NCBI RefSeq assembly: GCF_001908205.1
Contig: NZ_LGHL01000007.1
Coordinates: forward strand, 58,332 to 122,331
Reading direction: 5' to 3'
DNA length: 64,000 nt
From: Bradyrhizobium sp. NAS80.1
GTDB taxonomy: Bacteria; Pseudomonadota; Alphaproteobacteria; Rhizobiales; Xanthobacteraceae
Program-made: the position numbers and the translations under genes
Notes under the pieces: generated by a model
What the model saw: only the letters and a program-made list of their open reading frames with translations
Database searches by the model: none
What the model was told of the DNA's origin: nothing
Part shown: positions 1 through 7,831 of the stretch, piece after piece
Layout: each line of letters begins with the position of its first letter
Position numbering within the stretch: the first letter of the stretch is position 1

Positions 1-118
1 ATCGATGGCCCTCCGTGCATCTTCCACGCTTCCGAATTCTCCGATAACATCAAGAAACCTTGGCAAGGGGCAGGCCCCCGTCGGGGCCGCTTGCAGGCAA
101 CCGCAAGAGGCAACTAGC

Positions 119-325
119 ATGGCGGATATCAAGGTCAACAAACGGGTGAACAAGGGTCGCACGTTTATTCGGGTGGCGGTCACACCCAAAAGCACAGAGA
201 CGCGCAAGCTGCTTCGTCAATTCCAGGCCGGAGTGAGAGAGTTTGAGAAGGATTGGAAAGCGACCCCAGCCTATCGCGACGCGCAAGCGGCCAAGAAAAA
301 GAGAAAGAAGAAGGCTGCCAAGTAG
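119..325 (+). CDS. small Lys-rich hypothetical protein
   Basis: This 68-residue basic protein has a mixed N-terminal half with alternating hydrophobic residues (FIRVAVTP) and a C-terminal tail of almost only Lys, Arg and Ala. I chose the ATG at 119 because AAGAGG lies about 10 bases upstream; the frame stays open to position 5, but that part looks like leader. A perfect 6-bp hairpin (GGCCCC CGTC GGGGCC, 73-88) sits in the leader. I do not recognise the family. The basic tail would suit nucleic-acid binding, but that is a guess. A second protein-like frame follows directly after its stop. Confidence 0.6.
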   Translation: MADIKVNKRVNKGRTFIRVAVTPKSTETRKLLRQFQAGVREFEKDWKATPAYRDAQAAKKKRKKKAAK

Positions 326-326
326 C

Positions 327-476
327 GAGGAGAAACAGGTCGTCGCTACGGTCACGATCGATCGAGACCTTGATAGCCATCAGCTGGAGGCGATCCAGCT
401 CGAGCTGCGAGCTCTCGCGCGCTCCTGCGGGCTGGAGGTCAGCAGCATCGAGATCGAAACCTCAGCTCGCCGCTAG
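327..476 (+). other. possible frameshifted extension or downstream small frame
   Basis: After the stop of the previous gene, the +1 frame reads about 49 residues of protein-like sequence (VVATVTIDRDLDSHQLEAIQ and on) ending at 476. It has no ATG, GTG or TTG of its own near GCGAGGAG (325-332); the nearest in-frame start is a TTG at 243 inside the upstream gene. Possible readings are a +1 shift at AAG TAG C, a sequencing error or old mutation that split one gene, or a chance frame. Confidence 0.3.
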
Positions 477-557
477 GTTGCATTTCAGCGCGGGTTTCCG
501 AGCCCGCGCGTGATTGCGGCGACAGGTTTTGGCTGACCTGGTCTCGGGCAAATTGAG

Positions 558-3500
558 CTAGCTGCCGCATGCGGCATGCTCTTCCAGCGAGAACTGCATC
601 CCGAGTTCCGAGAACAGTGTTGCGGCGATGTTGAGGTGCTGTTCAGCGCTCGTCTGCTGACCAATCCATCGGTAGCGTTTTCCGAGCCCAAGGTGACATT
701 GAGCCGCGAGAGGTCGCAGACCGAGTTCCTCGGCCCTGCGCAGCGTTTCGAGAAAATTTGTCTGGCATTCGTCAAGCTGAGGAGGGTCTGTCGCGCCAAG
801 CTCAGCAAGCAATCGCAGTGCGTACGCTTCGTGGCCGCGCTCGCCATGTTTGCGTGAAAGCATCAGCGCCCGTTGGCCGCACTGCTCGGCCTCGACCGCC
901 CGAAGCTTTCGAAGATATGCCTCACCCAACCGGACCAAGGTCATGGCGAGCCCGCTCATGCGGCGCATTGCGGTCGATTCTCGTTCGGTTTTCTCCAACA
1001 GTGCGATGGCCTCGTCGAGGCGGTCGGAGAGGCAATAGGCATATCCAAGGGACGTGCCGATCAGTGGTGTCATCAGTGGCAGAATCCATGAGCGGCAGAG
1101 CTCAAGGCCCTCCTCAAGGACGCTGATACCTCGCAGCGCTTCGCCCCGAAGGGCTAGAACAGTGCCAGCTCCGTAACAGGAGAACGCAAGGCTGTAGACG
1201 TGGTTCGCAACTCTGGCAATTTCCATGGCCTCTTCCGCAAGGCGCAGGGCCTGGTCGAACTCGCCGAGCTCGGCAAGCGAACACACCAGATAGACCCGCC
1301 TGAAAACGCCCTGAACCCCGGTCGTTCCCATCGTGTCGGAGGCGAGATCACCGCGAAGGCGCTCAACGGCCGGAGACAATATTTGGACCGCGCGATGGTG
1401 ATCTCCCTGTGCCGCCAGAGCGGCTCCCAGGTGTCCACTGACTATCGTCCGAAGCGAGAGGTCGTCCAATTCGTCCGCTATGGACATCGCTCGTTCGCCC
1501 GCCTCGATCGCCGGGCCCAATTCGCCCAGCAGGCGATAGTATTGGCATATGAAGGACGATGCCTGACCAAGCCTTCGCTTGTCTGCGAGTTGTGTCGCCT
1601 GCGCCTCCACTCTCTGCAGTTGGCCCAGGCATTTCTCAAGGTGGCCCAAGGGGTGAAGTGCGTTTCGGAGATCAAAGCGAATATCGATGGTAAGCTCGAT
1701 ATTGTCTTTGGTCTCAGGCAACTTCTCGAGGATCGCGAGCGCCTGTTCGAACCAGACTCGCCCGTTCTCGAGCGCCGACCGCGAGAGCGCCTTCAATCCG
1801 GCCTGACGCAGGTACTGAACAGCCTTGTCCGGCAACTCTCCGCGAACCGCATGCTGCGCAAGACGCTCAATGTGCTCGCCGATCCGGTCCCGATACAGAT
1901 GCTCGATTGTGCCGACTAGTCGCGCGTGCAGCGCACGCCGTCGCGTCCGCAGCAAGCCGTCATACGTAACCTCGTGGGTGAGCGCGTGTACAAACGAGTA
2001 CTCTACGTCCGGAAAGAATCCGGACTCGTAGAGAAAGCCGGCCGTCAGCAGCCGATCCAGCGCATCATCCAGCGCGCCTTCCGTCAGGTCGGCCATCGGT
2101 CGAAGGACCGCCAACGGAGTCTCGCGGCCTGCAACTGAAGCAATTTGCAAAAGATTCTTGTCACCGGGAAGCAGCCGATCTATTCGCGCCGCCAGGATAG
2201 CCTGGACGGTGGGTGGAACCTGAATATTTCCGGTCGGACGCAACAATCGATAGTGACCGCGTTCTCCAGCAAGATATTGGGTCTCCACCAGGGAGCGGAC
2301 TGTTTCCTCAATGAAAAAGGGATTTCCGCCCCGCGCGATCAGAAGCTGCTTGAGTGAAGCGAGTTCAGGATCTTCACCCAGGAGTGCCTCCAGCAGATAG
2401 CGCGTGTCACGGGTCGGCAACGCACTCAGCCGGATCTGATGGTAGTTTTCCTTGCTCCCCCAGTTGTGCTGGTAGTCGGGGCGATAACTGACAAGCAGCA
2501 TAAGGCGAGCCGATCCCAGGACGGTGACCAAGGCATCGAGCAACTCCTGCGTTTCGCTATCCACCCAATGGAGGTCCTCGAAGATCAAGAGGACCGGTTG
2601 TTTGCGAGCCTCCCGCAGCAGTAAACCCTTCACGGCATCGATATTGCGACGCCTGCGTTGAATTGGATCGAGCGTATGCCAGCTTTGGTCGTCGACCGGG
2701 ATATCGAGCAGCGCGAGTAACGCGGGAAGCGTCGGTTCCAGCCTCTCGTCGAGAGCGAAGATTTTCTCGACCACCTTTCGGCGCATCTCATGGAGCTCAT
2801 CCCGGTCTTGGATGCCAAAGTAGCTCTTAAGAAGCGCGATGACGGGTAAGTAGCTGGTCGCTCTTCCATGCGAGATCGACGTACTATCGAGCACCAACCA
2901 GCCAAGCAGACCGAGCAGCCGATTGGCGTGGGTGAACTCGTAGACGAGACGTGACTTGCCCACGCCCGCCTCGCCAATGATCGCTACCGATTGGCCCGAT
3001 CCCGTGTCGGCTAGCTGCTGTGCGCGCCGCAGCTCATCGAGCTCGGCCTCGCGGCCGATAAATTGGGTTAGGCCCCGAATCGTAGCGGCCTGCAAACGAG
3101 TGCGCGCCGGCCCCGCTCCGATGACCTCATAGACCTCCTCGGGCTCGGCAAGCCCCTTAATCGGCAGCGGCCCTAGCGACCGCGCCATGACGTATCCCTC
3201 AGCCAATCGGATGGTCTTCTTCGTCGTCAAGATCGAGCCGGGCTGCGCCAACTGCTCCATGCGCGAAGCCAAGTGCACGGTCTCACCGACAACGGTGTAT
3301 TCTCTATCAAGCTCGTTGCTGATCGCGCAGATGACGACTTCGCCCGAGTTGAGTCCAACGCGAATCATGAGGGAGCTATGATCAGATTGATCGATACCCT
3401 CCGCCAATTTGGCCAAGGAGTCCTGCATCATCAGCGCGGCGTAACAAGCCCGCACGGCATGATCCTCATGGGCGAGCGGCGCGCCAAAAATGGCCATGAT

Positions 3501-3923
3501 ACCGTCGCCAAGGATCCTGTTGACCGTGCCCTCATAACGGTGGACGGCTTCGCACATCCGCTCGAGCACAGGGTTGAGGATCGCCTGTGCACTCTCCGGA
3601 TCTTGGCCGGATATCAGGGCCAGTGAGCCCGTGATGTCAGCGAACAGCACGCTAACCTGTTTTCGTTCGCCCGCGAGTTCGGCGGTAGAGGCGAGATTGT
3701 CGTCAGGGATGAGTTGGGCAGTCCGTGGTCTCACCGCCTGAGAGCGCGCGGAGAGGTAGTTTGCGGCGCCCTGACCGGTTGGATGACCGCAATGCGAACA
3801 GAACTTGGCCGTCGGCGAAACCTCAGTGCCGCAGTTCGCGCAAACGGGGGTCAGTGCCAAAGCACATTGTTCGCAGAACTTCGCCGCTGCGCCGTTTACG
3901 TGCTGGCACCTCGGACAAATCAT
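558..3923 (-). CDS. class III nucleotide cyclase-like / AAA ATPase / TPR signalling protein
   Basis: Large cytosolic regulatory protein of 1121 residues. The N-terminus has two zinc ribbons (CPRC/CEQC and CANC/CSHC, residues 3-46), then a class III cyclase homology domain (about 88-265), an AAA/STAND-like ATPase with Walker A GEAGVGKS (317-324) and Walker B LLIFEDLHWVD (445-455), and a long helical C-terminus consistent with TPR repeats. Metal-binding Asp96 and Asp140 are present. The adenine-selecting Asp is Glu208, and the usual transition-state Asn is His217 (VHLASRM), while Arg221 is kept. Cyclase activity is therefore uncertain. It stands alone, with no clear operon partner. Confidence 0.88.
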   Translation of the reverse strand: MICPRCQHVNGAAAKFCEQCALALTPVCANCGTEVSPTAKFCSHCGHPTGQGAANYLSARSQAVRPRTAQLIPDDNLASTAELAGERKQVSVLFADITGSLALISGQDPESAQAILNPVLERMCEAVHRYEGTVNRILGDGIMAIFGAPLAHEDHAVRACYAALMMQDSLAKLAEGIDQSDHSSLMIRVGLNSGEVVICAISNELDREYTVVGETVHLASRMEQLAQPGSILTTKKTIRLAEGYVMARSLGPLPIKGLAEPEEVYEVIGAGPARTRLQAATIRGLTQFIGREAELDELRRAQQLADTGSGQSVAIIGEAGVGKSRLVYEFTHANRLLGLLGWLVLDSTSISHGRATSYLPVIALLKSYFGIQDRDELHEMRRKVVEKIFALDERLEPTLPALLALLDIPVDDQSWHTLDPIQRRRRNIDAVKGLLLREARKQPVLLIFEDLHWVDSETQELLDALVTVLGSARLMLLVSYRPDYQHNWGSKENYHQIRLSALPTRDTRYLLEALLGEDPELASLKQLLIARGGNPFFIEETVRSLVETQYLAGERGHYRLLRPTGNIQVPPTVQAILAARIDRLLPGDKNLLQIASVAGRETPLAVLRPMADLTEGALDDALDRLLTAGFLYESGFFPDVEYSFVHALTHEVTYDGLLRTRRRALHARLVGTIEHLYRDRIGEHIERLAQHAVRGELPDKAVQYLRQAGLKALSRSALENGRVWFEQALAILEKLPETKDNIELTIDIRFDLRNALHPLGHLEKCLGQLQRVEAQATQLADKRRLGQASSFICQYYRLLGELGPAIEAGERAMSIADELDDLSLRTIVSGHLGAALAAQGDHHRAVQILSPAVERLRGDLASDTMGTTGVQGVFRRVYLVCSLAELGEFDQALRLAEEAMEIARVANHVYSLAFSCYGAGTVLALRGEALRGISVLEEGLELCRSWILPLMTPLIGTSLGYAYCLSDRLDEAIALLEKTERESTAMRRMSGLAMTLVRLGEAYLRKLRAVEAEQCGQRALMLSRKHGERGHEAYALRLLAELGATDPPQLDECQTNFLETLRRAEELGLRPLAAQCHLGLGKRYRWIGQQTSAEQHLNIAATLFSELGMQFSLEEHAACGS

Positions 3924-4362
3924 TTAGGTTCCTAAAAAGGTCGTACCCACGGTACCGTCGAACTCCATTGTCAACAAGCTGGTTTTCGGCCCAGCGGCCA
4001 AGCCGACGGCCCCCAAAAGACCTGCATTTTGATGCAATTAGTGCTTCGCTGGCTTTGCAACCGTGCCGCGAGCGCAGGCACTTGGCTTCCAGACTGGAGA
4101 GAGCCCACCTCCCACCGCTACCTTAAGCCTCGGAGCGCCGATAGGCTTACGAGGCTGTCTAGTCGAGTTCCCCTATCGGGGGAGTTTCGGGATTGGAGAC
4201 AGAGGGCGCCGCAGGCGGCGGGAGCACCCCGTAAGATGCTTCGCAAGACTTGCGCTCGTGCGACACTGCCTGCGCGGCCGTGCTTCGCCGTCCCCGGTTG
4301 GAACGATGAAGCTACCGGGCGCTGGCTGGATCAATGCCAGCTCGGTGGTCGCAGGCCTGACG
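3924..4362. other. non-coding gap
   Basis: This 439-bp stretch separates the cyclase gene from the cytochrome remnant. Frames here are short, Arg/Pro-rich and have no family resemblance. The right part lies downstream of the degraded cytochrome and may be old gene debris. A small C-run/G-run inverted repeat (CCCCTATCGGGG) lies near 4172-4183. I see no RNA gene. Confidence 0.4.
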
Positions 4363-4599
4363 CTAGTTCGTTCCCTTCGTGCTGACGAGATACTCGACGA
4401 TCGCGGGCACATTGCTTTCGTCGATGGGCGCTCTGTAGACCTTGATCATCTTGCGGACCTCGGAGTCCCAGGCGGACTTGGAGAGGGCCGGCTGGTTCAG
4501 CACCATGTCTGCGGAGTGACGGGCCAGGCAATTGTTGTTGATGGCGTCCGCGTTGGATCCACCCGGGAATAGCGCGTCGCGCGCTTTACGCAGGTCCAC
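4363..4599 (-). pseudogene. degraded monoheme cytochrome c (SorB-like) remnant
   Basis: The reading resembles the C-terminal part of the cytochrome c subunit of sulfite:cytochrome c oxidoreductase: a PGG..AD..NNNC stretch, a heme region, then W..EV.KMIKVY.API and VPAIVEYL. Three things suggest damage. The heme motif reads C-L-A-R-H, so the second Cys of CxxCH is Arg (codon CGT, one transition from TGT). No signal peptide is present. The frame opens with GTG directly after the TGA of the upstream secreted-protein gene, in the same frame. It could still be expressed as a coupled product, but it could not bind c-type heme normally. Confidence 0.65.
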
Positions 4600-4830
4600 T
4601 CATCCGAGGATCAGGTCGGCAAACGGATCTTCGACGCGCTGCTGCGACGGCGCCTGGCGCTGGTACGGCAGATGCCGGTTGGCAAGGCGGAAGCGCTCCT
4701 GCGAGTGAATGGTACTCCTGTCGCCCGAGGAATGCATCAGGCTGCTGGCATGCGCGAGCGGTGCACCGAGTGTCGAAGCGGTGATGGCAAGCAAGGCGAT
4801 TGTGAGGGAAGTGCGGAGCGAACGGGTCAT
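4600..4830 (-). CDS. small secreted hypothetical protein
   Basis: This 76-residue protein starts at ATG 4830, preceded by GGAG at good spacing. It has a clear Sec signal peptide (basic MTRSLR, hydrophobic core, APLAHA-SS cleavage region near residue 29). The mature part is about 47 residues, polar, rich in Gln, Arg and His, with no Cys, ending in DPFADLILG. I do not recognise it. Its TGA stop directly abuts the cytochrome remnant in the same frame, so the pair may be the product of a fusion or deletion. It lies 223 bp downstream of the LysR gene on the same strand. Confidence 0.55.
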   Translation of the reverse strand: MTRSLRTSLTIALLAITASTLGAPLAHASSLMHSSGDRSTIHSQERFRLANRHLPYQRQAPSQQRVEDPFADLILG

Positions 4831-5053
4831 TGTAAATCTCCATCTCGATGTTCCGGCAAGCGGGATATTCAATCTGCTTGCCGCTCCCAAGAGGTAGACC
4901 GCATGGCGGCAGTAATCCAACGAGATGATTGGATCGTTCTGATCGTCGGCCACGATCGAATGCGGAAAGGACGTCGTCGTGAATCGACAACGTCCGAACG
5001 CTTCCGTCGTGGTCGGTTCAATCGTTGCGATAGAAGTGTGGCCGCAGGCCTTT

Positions 5054-5944
5054 CTATGCAGCCGCGCCCGCTGCGATGCTGGACATCAGCGCTGCTTCGG
5101 CCTTGCTCACATGCCGCTCCTTGTGACGCAAAGCGTAGAACGACCGCTTCGCCAGCTCGCCCTCCAGCTGGAACAGCCGCTTTGCCTCGATCGCCTTTGC
5201 GACCACCAGATCGGAGATGGCCGCGGCGCAGCGGCCCGTCTCGACCGCCGTTCGAATTGCCTCGTTCGAGGCGAGCTCGAGCTGCACCGTGAGGTCGGAA
5301 AGGCGCACTCCGCGCTTCTTCAGAGCCCGTTCGAACATGGCACGCGTTCCGGAGCCCGGCTCGCGAAGGATCCATGGTGTCGTGGCAATCCAATCTGAAG
5401 GCAGCTTTCTCTGGTTCGCCAGAGGGTGTTGTGGGCCCACGACGGCGACCAGAGCATCGCCGTCGACGCGCCGGGCCGACAATGCGCCGTCGTCAATGTC
5501 GCCCTCGATGAAGCCGAGATCCGCCATGCCGTCGCGAACGTTGGTCGCGACGTGTTCGGTGTTGGCGATCTTCACGTCAAGCTCGATGCCGGGATAGATA
5601 GCCTTGAAAGCCAGCAGCCTCGTAGGCAGCCAATAGCTGCCGACCGTCTGGCTGGCCGCGATCACGAGCCTTCCGGCCTTGAGCCCGGCGAAGTCCCGCA
5701 GGACCTGCTCGGCGGCATGGGCACGCGCCAGCACGGCACGGGCTTCTCCGAGAAACGAGCGGCCCATATGCGTGAGAACGATGCCGCGACCCACTCGATC
5801 GAACAGCTTGACGCCATAACGGCCTTCGAGCGCGGCGATCGCCGCGCTCGTGGCCGATTGCGTCAGATTCAATTCGCGGGCGGCTTGCGTCACGTGCTGC
5901 TTGTCGGCGACCGCGGCGAAGATTCGGAGCTGTTCGAGCGTCAT
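5054..5944 (-). CDS. LysR-family transcriptional regulator (YeiE/CysB-like setting)
   Basis: A 296-residue LysR protein: N-terminal winged HTH (LEQLRIFAAVAD, then the HVTQAARELNLTQSATSAAI recognition region) and a periplasmic-binding-like effector domain (about 90-290). I chose ATG 5944, preceded by GTGGGG at proper spacing; an in-frame GTG two codons upstream is less likely. It follows yeiH with only 2 bp between stop and start, so the two are co-transcribed. In enterobacteria YeiE, which responds to sulfite, sits beside yeiH. By analogy this one may sense an oxidised sulfur compound, which is inference. Confidence 0.88.
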   Translation of the reverse strand: MTLEQLRIFAAVADKQHVTQAARELNLTQSATSAAIAALEGRYGVKLFDRVGRGIVLTHMGRSFLGEARAVLARAHAAEQVLRDFAGLKAGRLVIAASQTVGSYWLPTRLLAFKAIYPGIELDVKIANTEHVATNVRDGMADLGFIEGDIDDGALSARRVDGDALVAVVGPQHPLANQRKLPSDWIATTPWILREPGSGTRAMFERALKKRGVRLSDLTVQLELASNEAIRTAVETGRCAAAISDLVVAKAIEAKRLFQLEGELAKRSFYALRHKERHVSKAEAALMSSIAAGAAA

Positions 5945-5946
5945 GG

Positions 5947-7005
5947 TCACCCCACGAATTTGATGAGAGCCAGGCTGAATGCTGCAATGAACAGGAAGGC
6001 AAGTGCACCCAATATAGCCGGACGCAGCCCCTGCGCGTAGAGTTTCGAGACGTCGGTCTCAAGGCCCATGGCGGCGAGGGCGACCGTGAGCAGGAAGGCG
6101 GACAGGGTGACCGTCGCGCCCCTCGCGCCTTCGGGTATACTCACGGCGCTGTTGAGTGCGGCCACCGCAACAAAGCCGATTGCGAACCAGGGCAGGGGTG
6201 GTCTTGCCGACCTGCCGCCGGCGCCCCGGACCGCAAGCCGGGGCGCGACGCTCAGGGCGACGACTACTGGGGCGAGCAACATGACTCGCGAGAGCTTGGC
6301 GACCGTCGCGACTTCGCCGGCGTCCTGGCTGTTCTGAAAGGAAGCGGCGGCCACCTGCGCAATCTCGTGGATCGATGCTCCGCTCCAGAGGCCATAGGCT
6401 GCGCCATCGAGCTGCAGAAGATGGGGCAGCGCAGGGTAGGCGAACATCGCGATCGAGCCGAAGATGGTGACGCAGGCGATCGCGTAAGCGACGTCCTCGT
6501 CGGACGCCCCGGTGACGCTGTTGGTTGCGACCACCGCCGAGGCACCGCAGATCGAAGTGCCCGCGGCGATCAGTTCAGTGAGCTTTCGGTCGACGCCCAG
6601 CACCCGGCCGGCTGCAAGAGTAAATCCAAACGTGGCAACGAGCGTGCCGATCACGATGAAGAGTCCCTGCGCCCCCACGGCTGCAAGCTGGGTCAGTGTG
6701 ATCTGAAAGCCGAGGAGAACGATCGCGGCTCGAAGCAGGCGACGCATGCTGAAAGCGATTCCCGGGGCGGCGAAAGACGGCGTGCCGACCAGATTGCGTA
6801 TCGAAATCCCGATCGCTATGGCGAGGATCATGGGGCTGAACGTGGCAACCCCTGGAACGCCGTGAAGCGATTTTGCGGCGAGCGCGATGGCTCCGGTCAG
6901 CGCGATCCCGGGGATGATCGCGCGGGCGGATTCCATACGCGCTGCGATGGTTTTGCGGATGGCGAGCTTGATTGAAGAATGGTGGATGTCGATGGCAGAG
7001 GTCAT
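5947..7005 (-). CDS. yeiH: YeiH/UPF0324-family putative sulfate exporter
   Basis: A 352-residue inner-membrane protein with about ten hydrophobic helices and family-typical segments ([37 protein letters not shown]). The family is annotated as putative sulfate exporter, with members beside sulfonate and sulfite genes. I chose ATG 7005, with CCGGAG upstream; in-frame TTG 7029 and GTG 7014 are possible. It is the first gene of the yeiH-lysR unit. Two inverted repeats in the upstream region (7055-7094) could be its operators. The adjacent SorB-like remnant supports a sulfite-to-sulfate context. Confidence 0.85.
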   Translation of the reverse strand: MTSAIDIHHSSIKLAIRKTIAARMESARAIIPGIALTGAIALAAKSLHGVPGVATFSPMILAIAIGISIRNLVGTPSFAAPGIAFSMRRLLRAAIVLLGFQITLTQLAAVGAQGLFIVIGTLVATFGFTLAAGRVLGVDRKLTELIAAGTSICGASAVVATNSVTGASDEDVAYAIACVTIFGSIAMFAYPALPHLLQLDGAAYGLWSGASIHEIAQVAAASFQNSQDAGEVATVAKLSRVMLLAPVVVALSVAPRLAVRGAGGRSARPPLPWFAIGFVAVAALNSAVSIPEGARGATVTLSAFLLTVALAAMGLETDVSKLYAQGLRPAILGALAFLFIAAFSLALIKFVG

Positions 7006-7054
7006 TGGCGTCACTCCGGGTTTCGTCAACTGTGGTCTGCGACGACAAAGTGAT

Positions 7055-7094
7055 CCAATGGATTGATTGGTTCATTGTAATCGGAAAAATCGAT
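7055..7094 (-). promoter_or_regulatory. candidate LysR operators upstream of yeiH
   Basis: Two inverted repeats lie 50-90 bp before the yeiH start: CCAAT-N6-ATTGG (7055-7070) and ATCGGAAAAATCGAT (7080-7094). The second has the T-N11-A spacing typical of LysR sites. They are the natural candidates for binding by the co-transcribed LysR protein. Confidence 0.4.
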
Positions 7095-7231
7095 CATTTC
7101 CCAGCGGGAGCATTTCTTGTCGAAGACGCTAACGCTTCTGTGATCGGCTGAAGGTTTGTGCCTTAGTCATTGCTGCAGCTCGCGTTTTTGAAGGCCTGCC
7201 GCTCACGGCCGAAGAACTTTCGTGGCCGTTT

Positions 7232-7257
7232 GGAATACGGGGCGCGCTGCGCCGTCC
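7232..7257 (+). promoter_or_regulatory. candidate ECF sigma promoter
   Basis: GGAAT (7232-7236), a 16-bp spacer and CGTCC (7253-7257) match the general ECF pattern of a GGAA-type -35 and CGTC-type -10 element. It ends about 31 bp before the DUF305 start, the first gene of the unit that encodes an ECF sigma factor and its anti-sigma factor. Autoregulation is the expected logic. Confidence 0.45.
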
Positions 7258-7288
7258 AACCTCCATGCGATCAACATGGGAGTTCAGG

Positions 7289-7822
7289 ATGCACCGGCCA
7301 TCTCGCAGATTCCTCACGACACTCGCGAGCAGGTGTCGTCTCCGAAAACTTGGGCTCGCCGCGATCCTGTTTGGTGGCCGGGTCCTTATTGCTTGCGCGA
7401 TCCCGCCGCTCGCGTTCGCGCATGAAGACCATCCAGCCGATCCTCCGGCGGGGCTGAGCGCCGAGGAATCCGCGTTCCTGAAAGAGAACGATGCGGCGAT
7501 GACCAAGATGATGAACGACATGGCGGCGAAGCCGACCGGCGACATCGATCGCGACTTCGTTGCAATGATGAACCCGCATCATCAAGGGGCCATCGATATG
7601 GCGGTGATCGAGCTGCGGTACGGCAAGAACGAGCAGCTTCGGCGGATCGCGCAGGAAATCATCGTCGACCAGATGCAGGAGATTGCCGCGATGAAGCTCG
7701 CAATCGGCGAGCCGGCGACCGACACGACGCCTGCACCGACGCAACCGCAGGCTCTCCCGGCCGCGCACGATCATCATCATTCGGGCATGCAGATGGATAT
7801 GTCCTCCGGAATGAAACACTAG
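7289..7822 (+). CDS. exported DUF305 protein with His/Met-rich tail
   Basis: This 177-residue protein has a long basic N-terminus followed by a hydrophobic export segment ending near AIPPLAFA-HE. The DUF305 core carries the hallmark MMNPHHQGAIDMA plus LRRIAQEIIVDQMQEI. The last 30 residues are rich in His and Met (HDHHHSGMQMDM), suggesting periplasmic metal binding, copper being the usual suspect for this family. I chose ATG 7289 with GGGAG six bases upstream. It starts the operon that continues with the beta-propeller gene 9 bp downstream. Confidence 0.85.
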   Translation: MHRPSRRFLTTLASRCRLRKLGLAAILFGGRVLIACAIPPLAFAHEDHPADPPAGLSAEESAFLKENDAAMTKMMNDMAAKPTGDIDRDFVAMMNPHHQGAIDMAVIELRYGKNEQLRRIAQEIIVDQMQEIAAMKLAIGEPATDTTPAPTQPQALPAAHDHHHSGMQMDMSSGMKH

Positions 7823-7831
7823 GAGCGAAAC

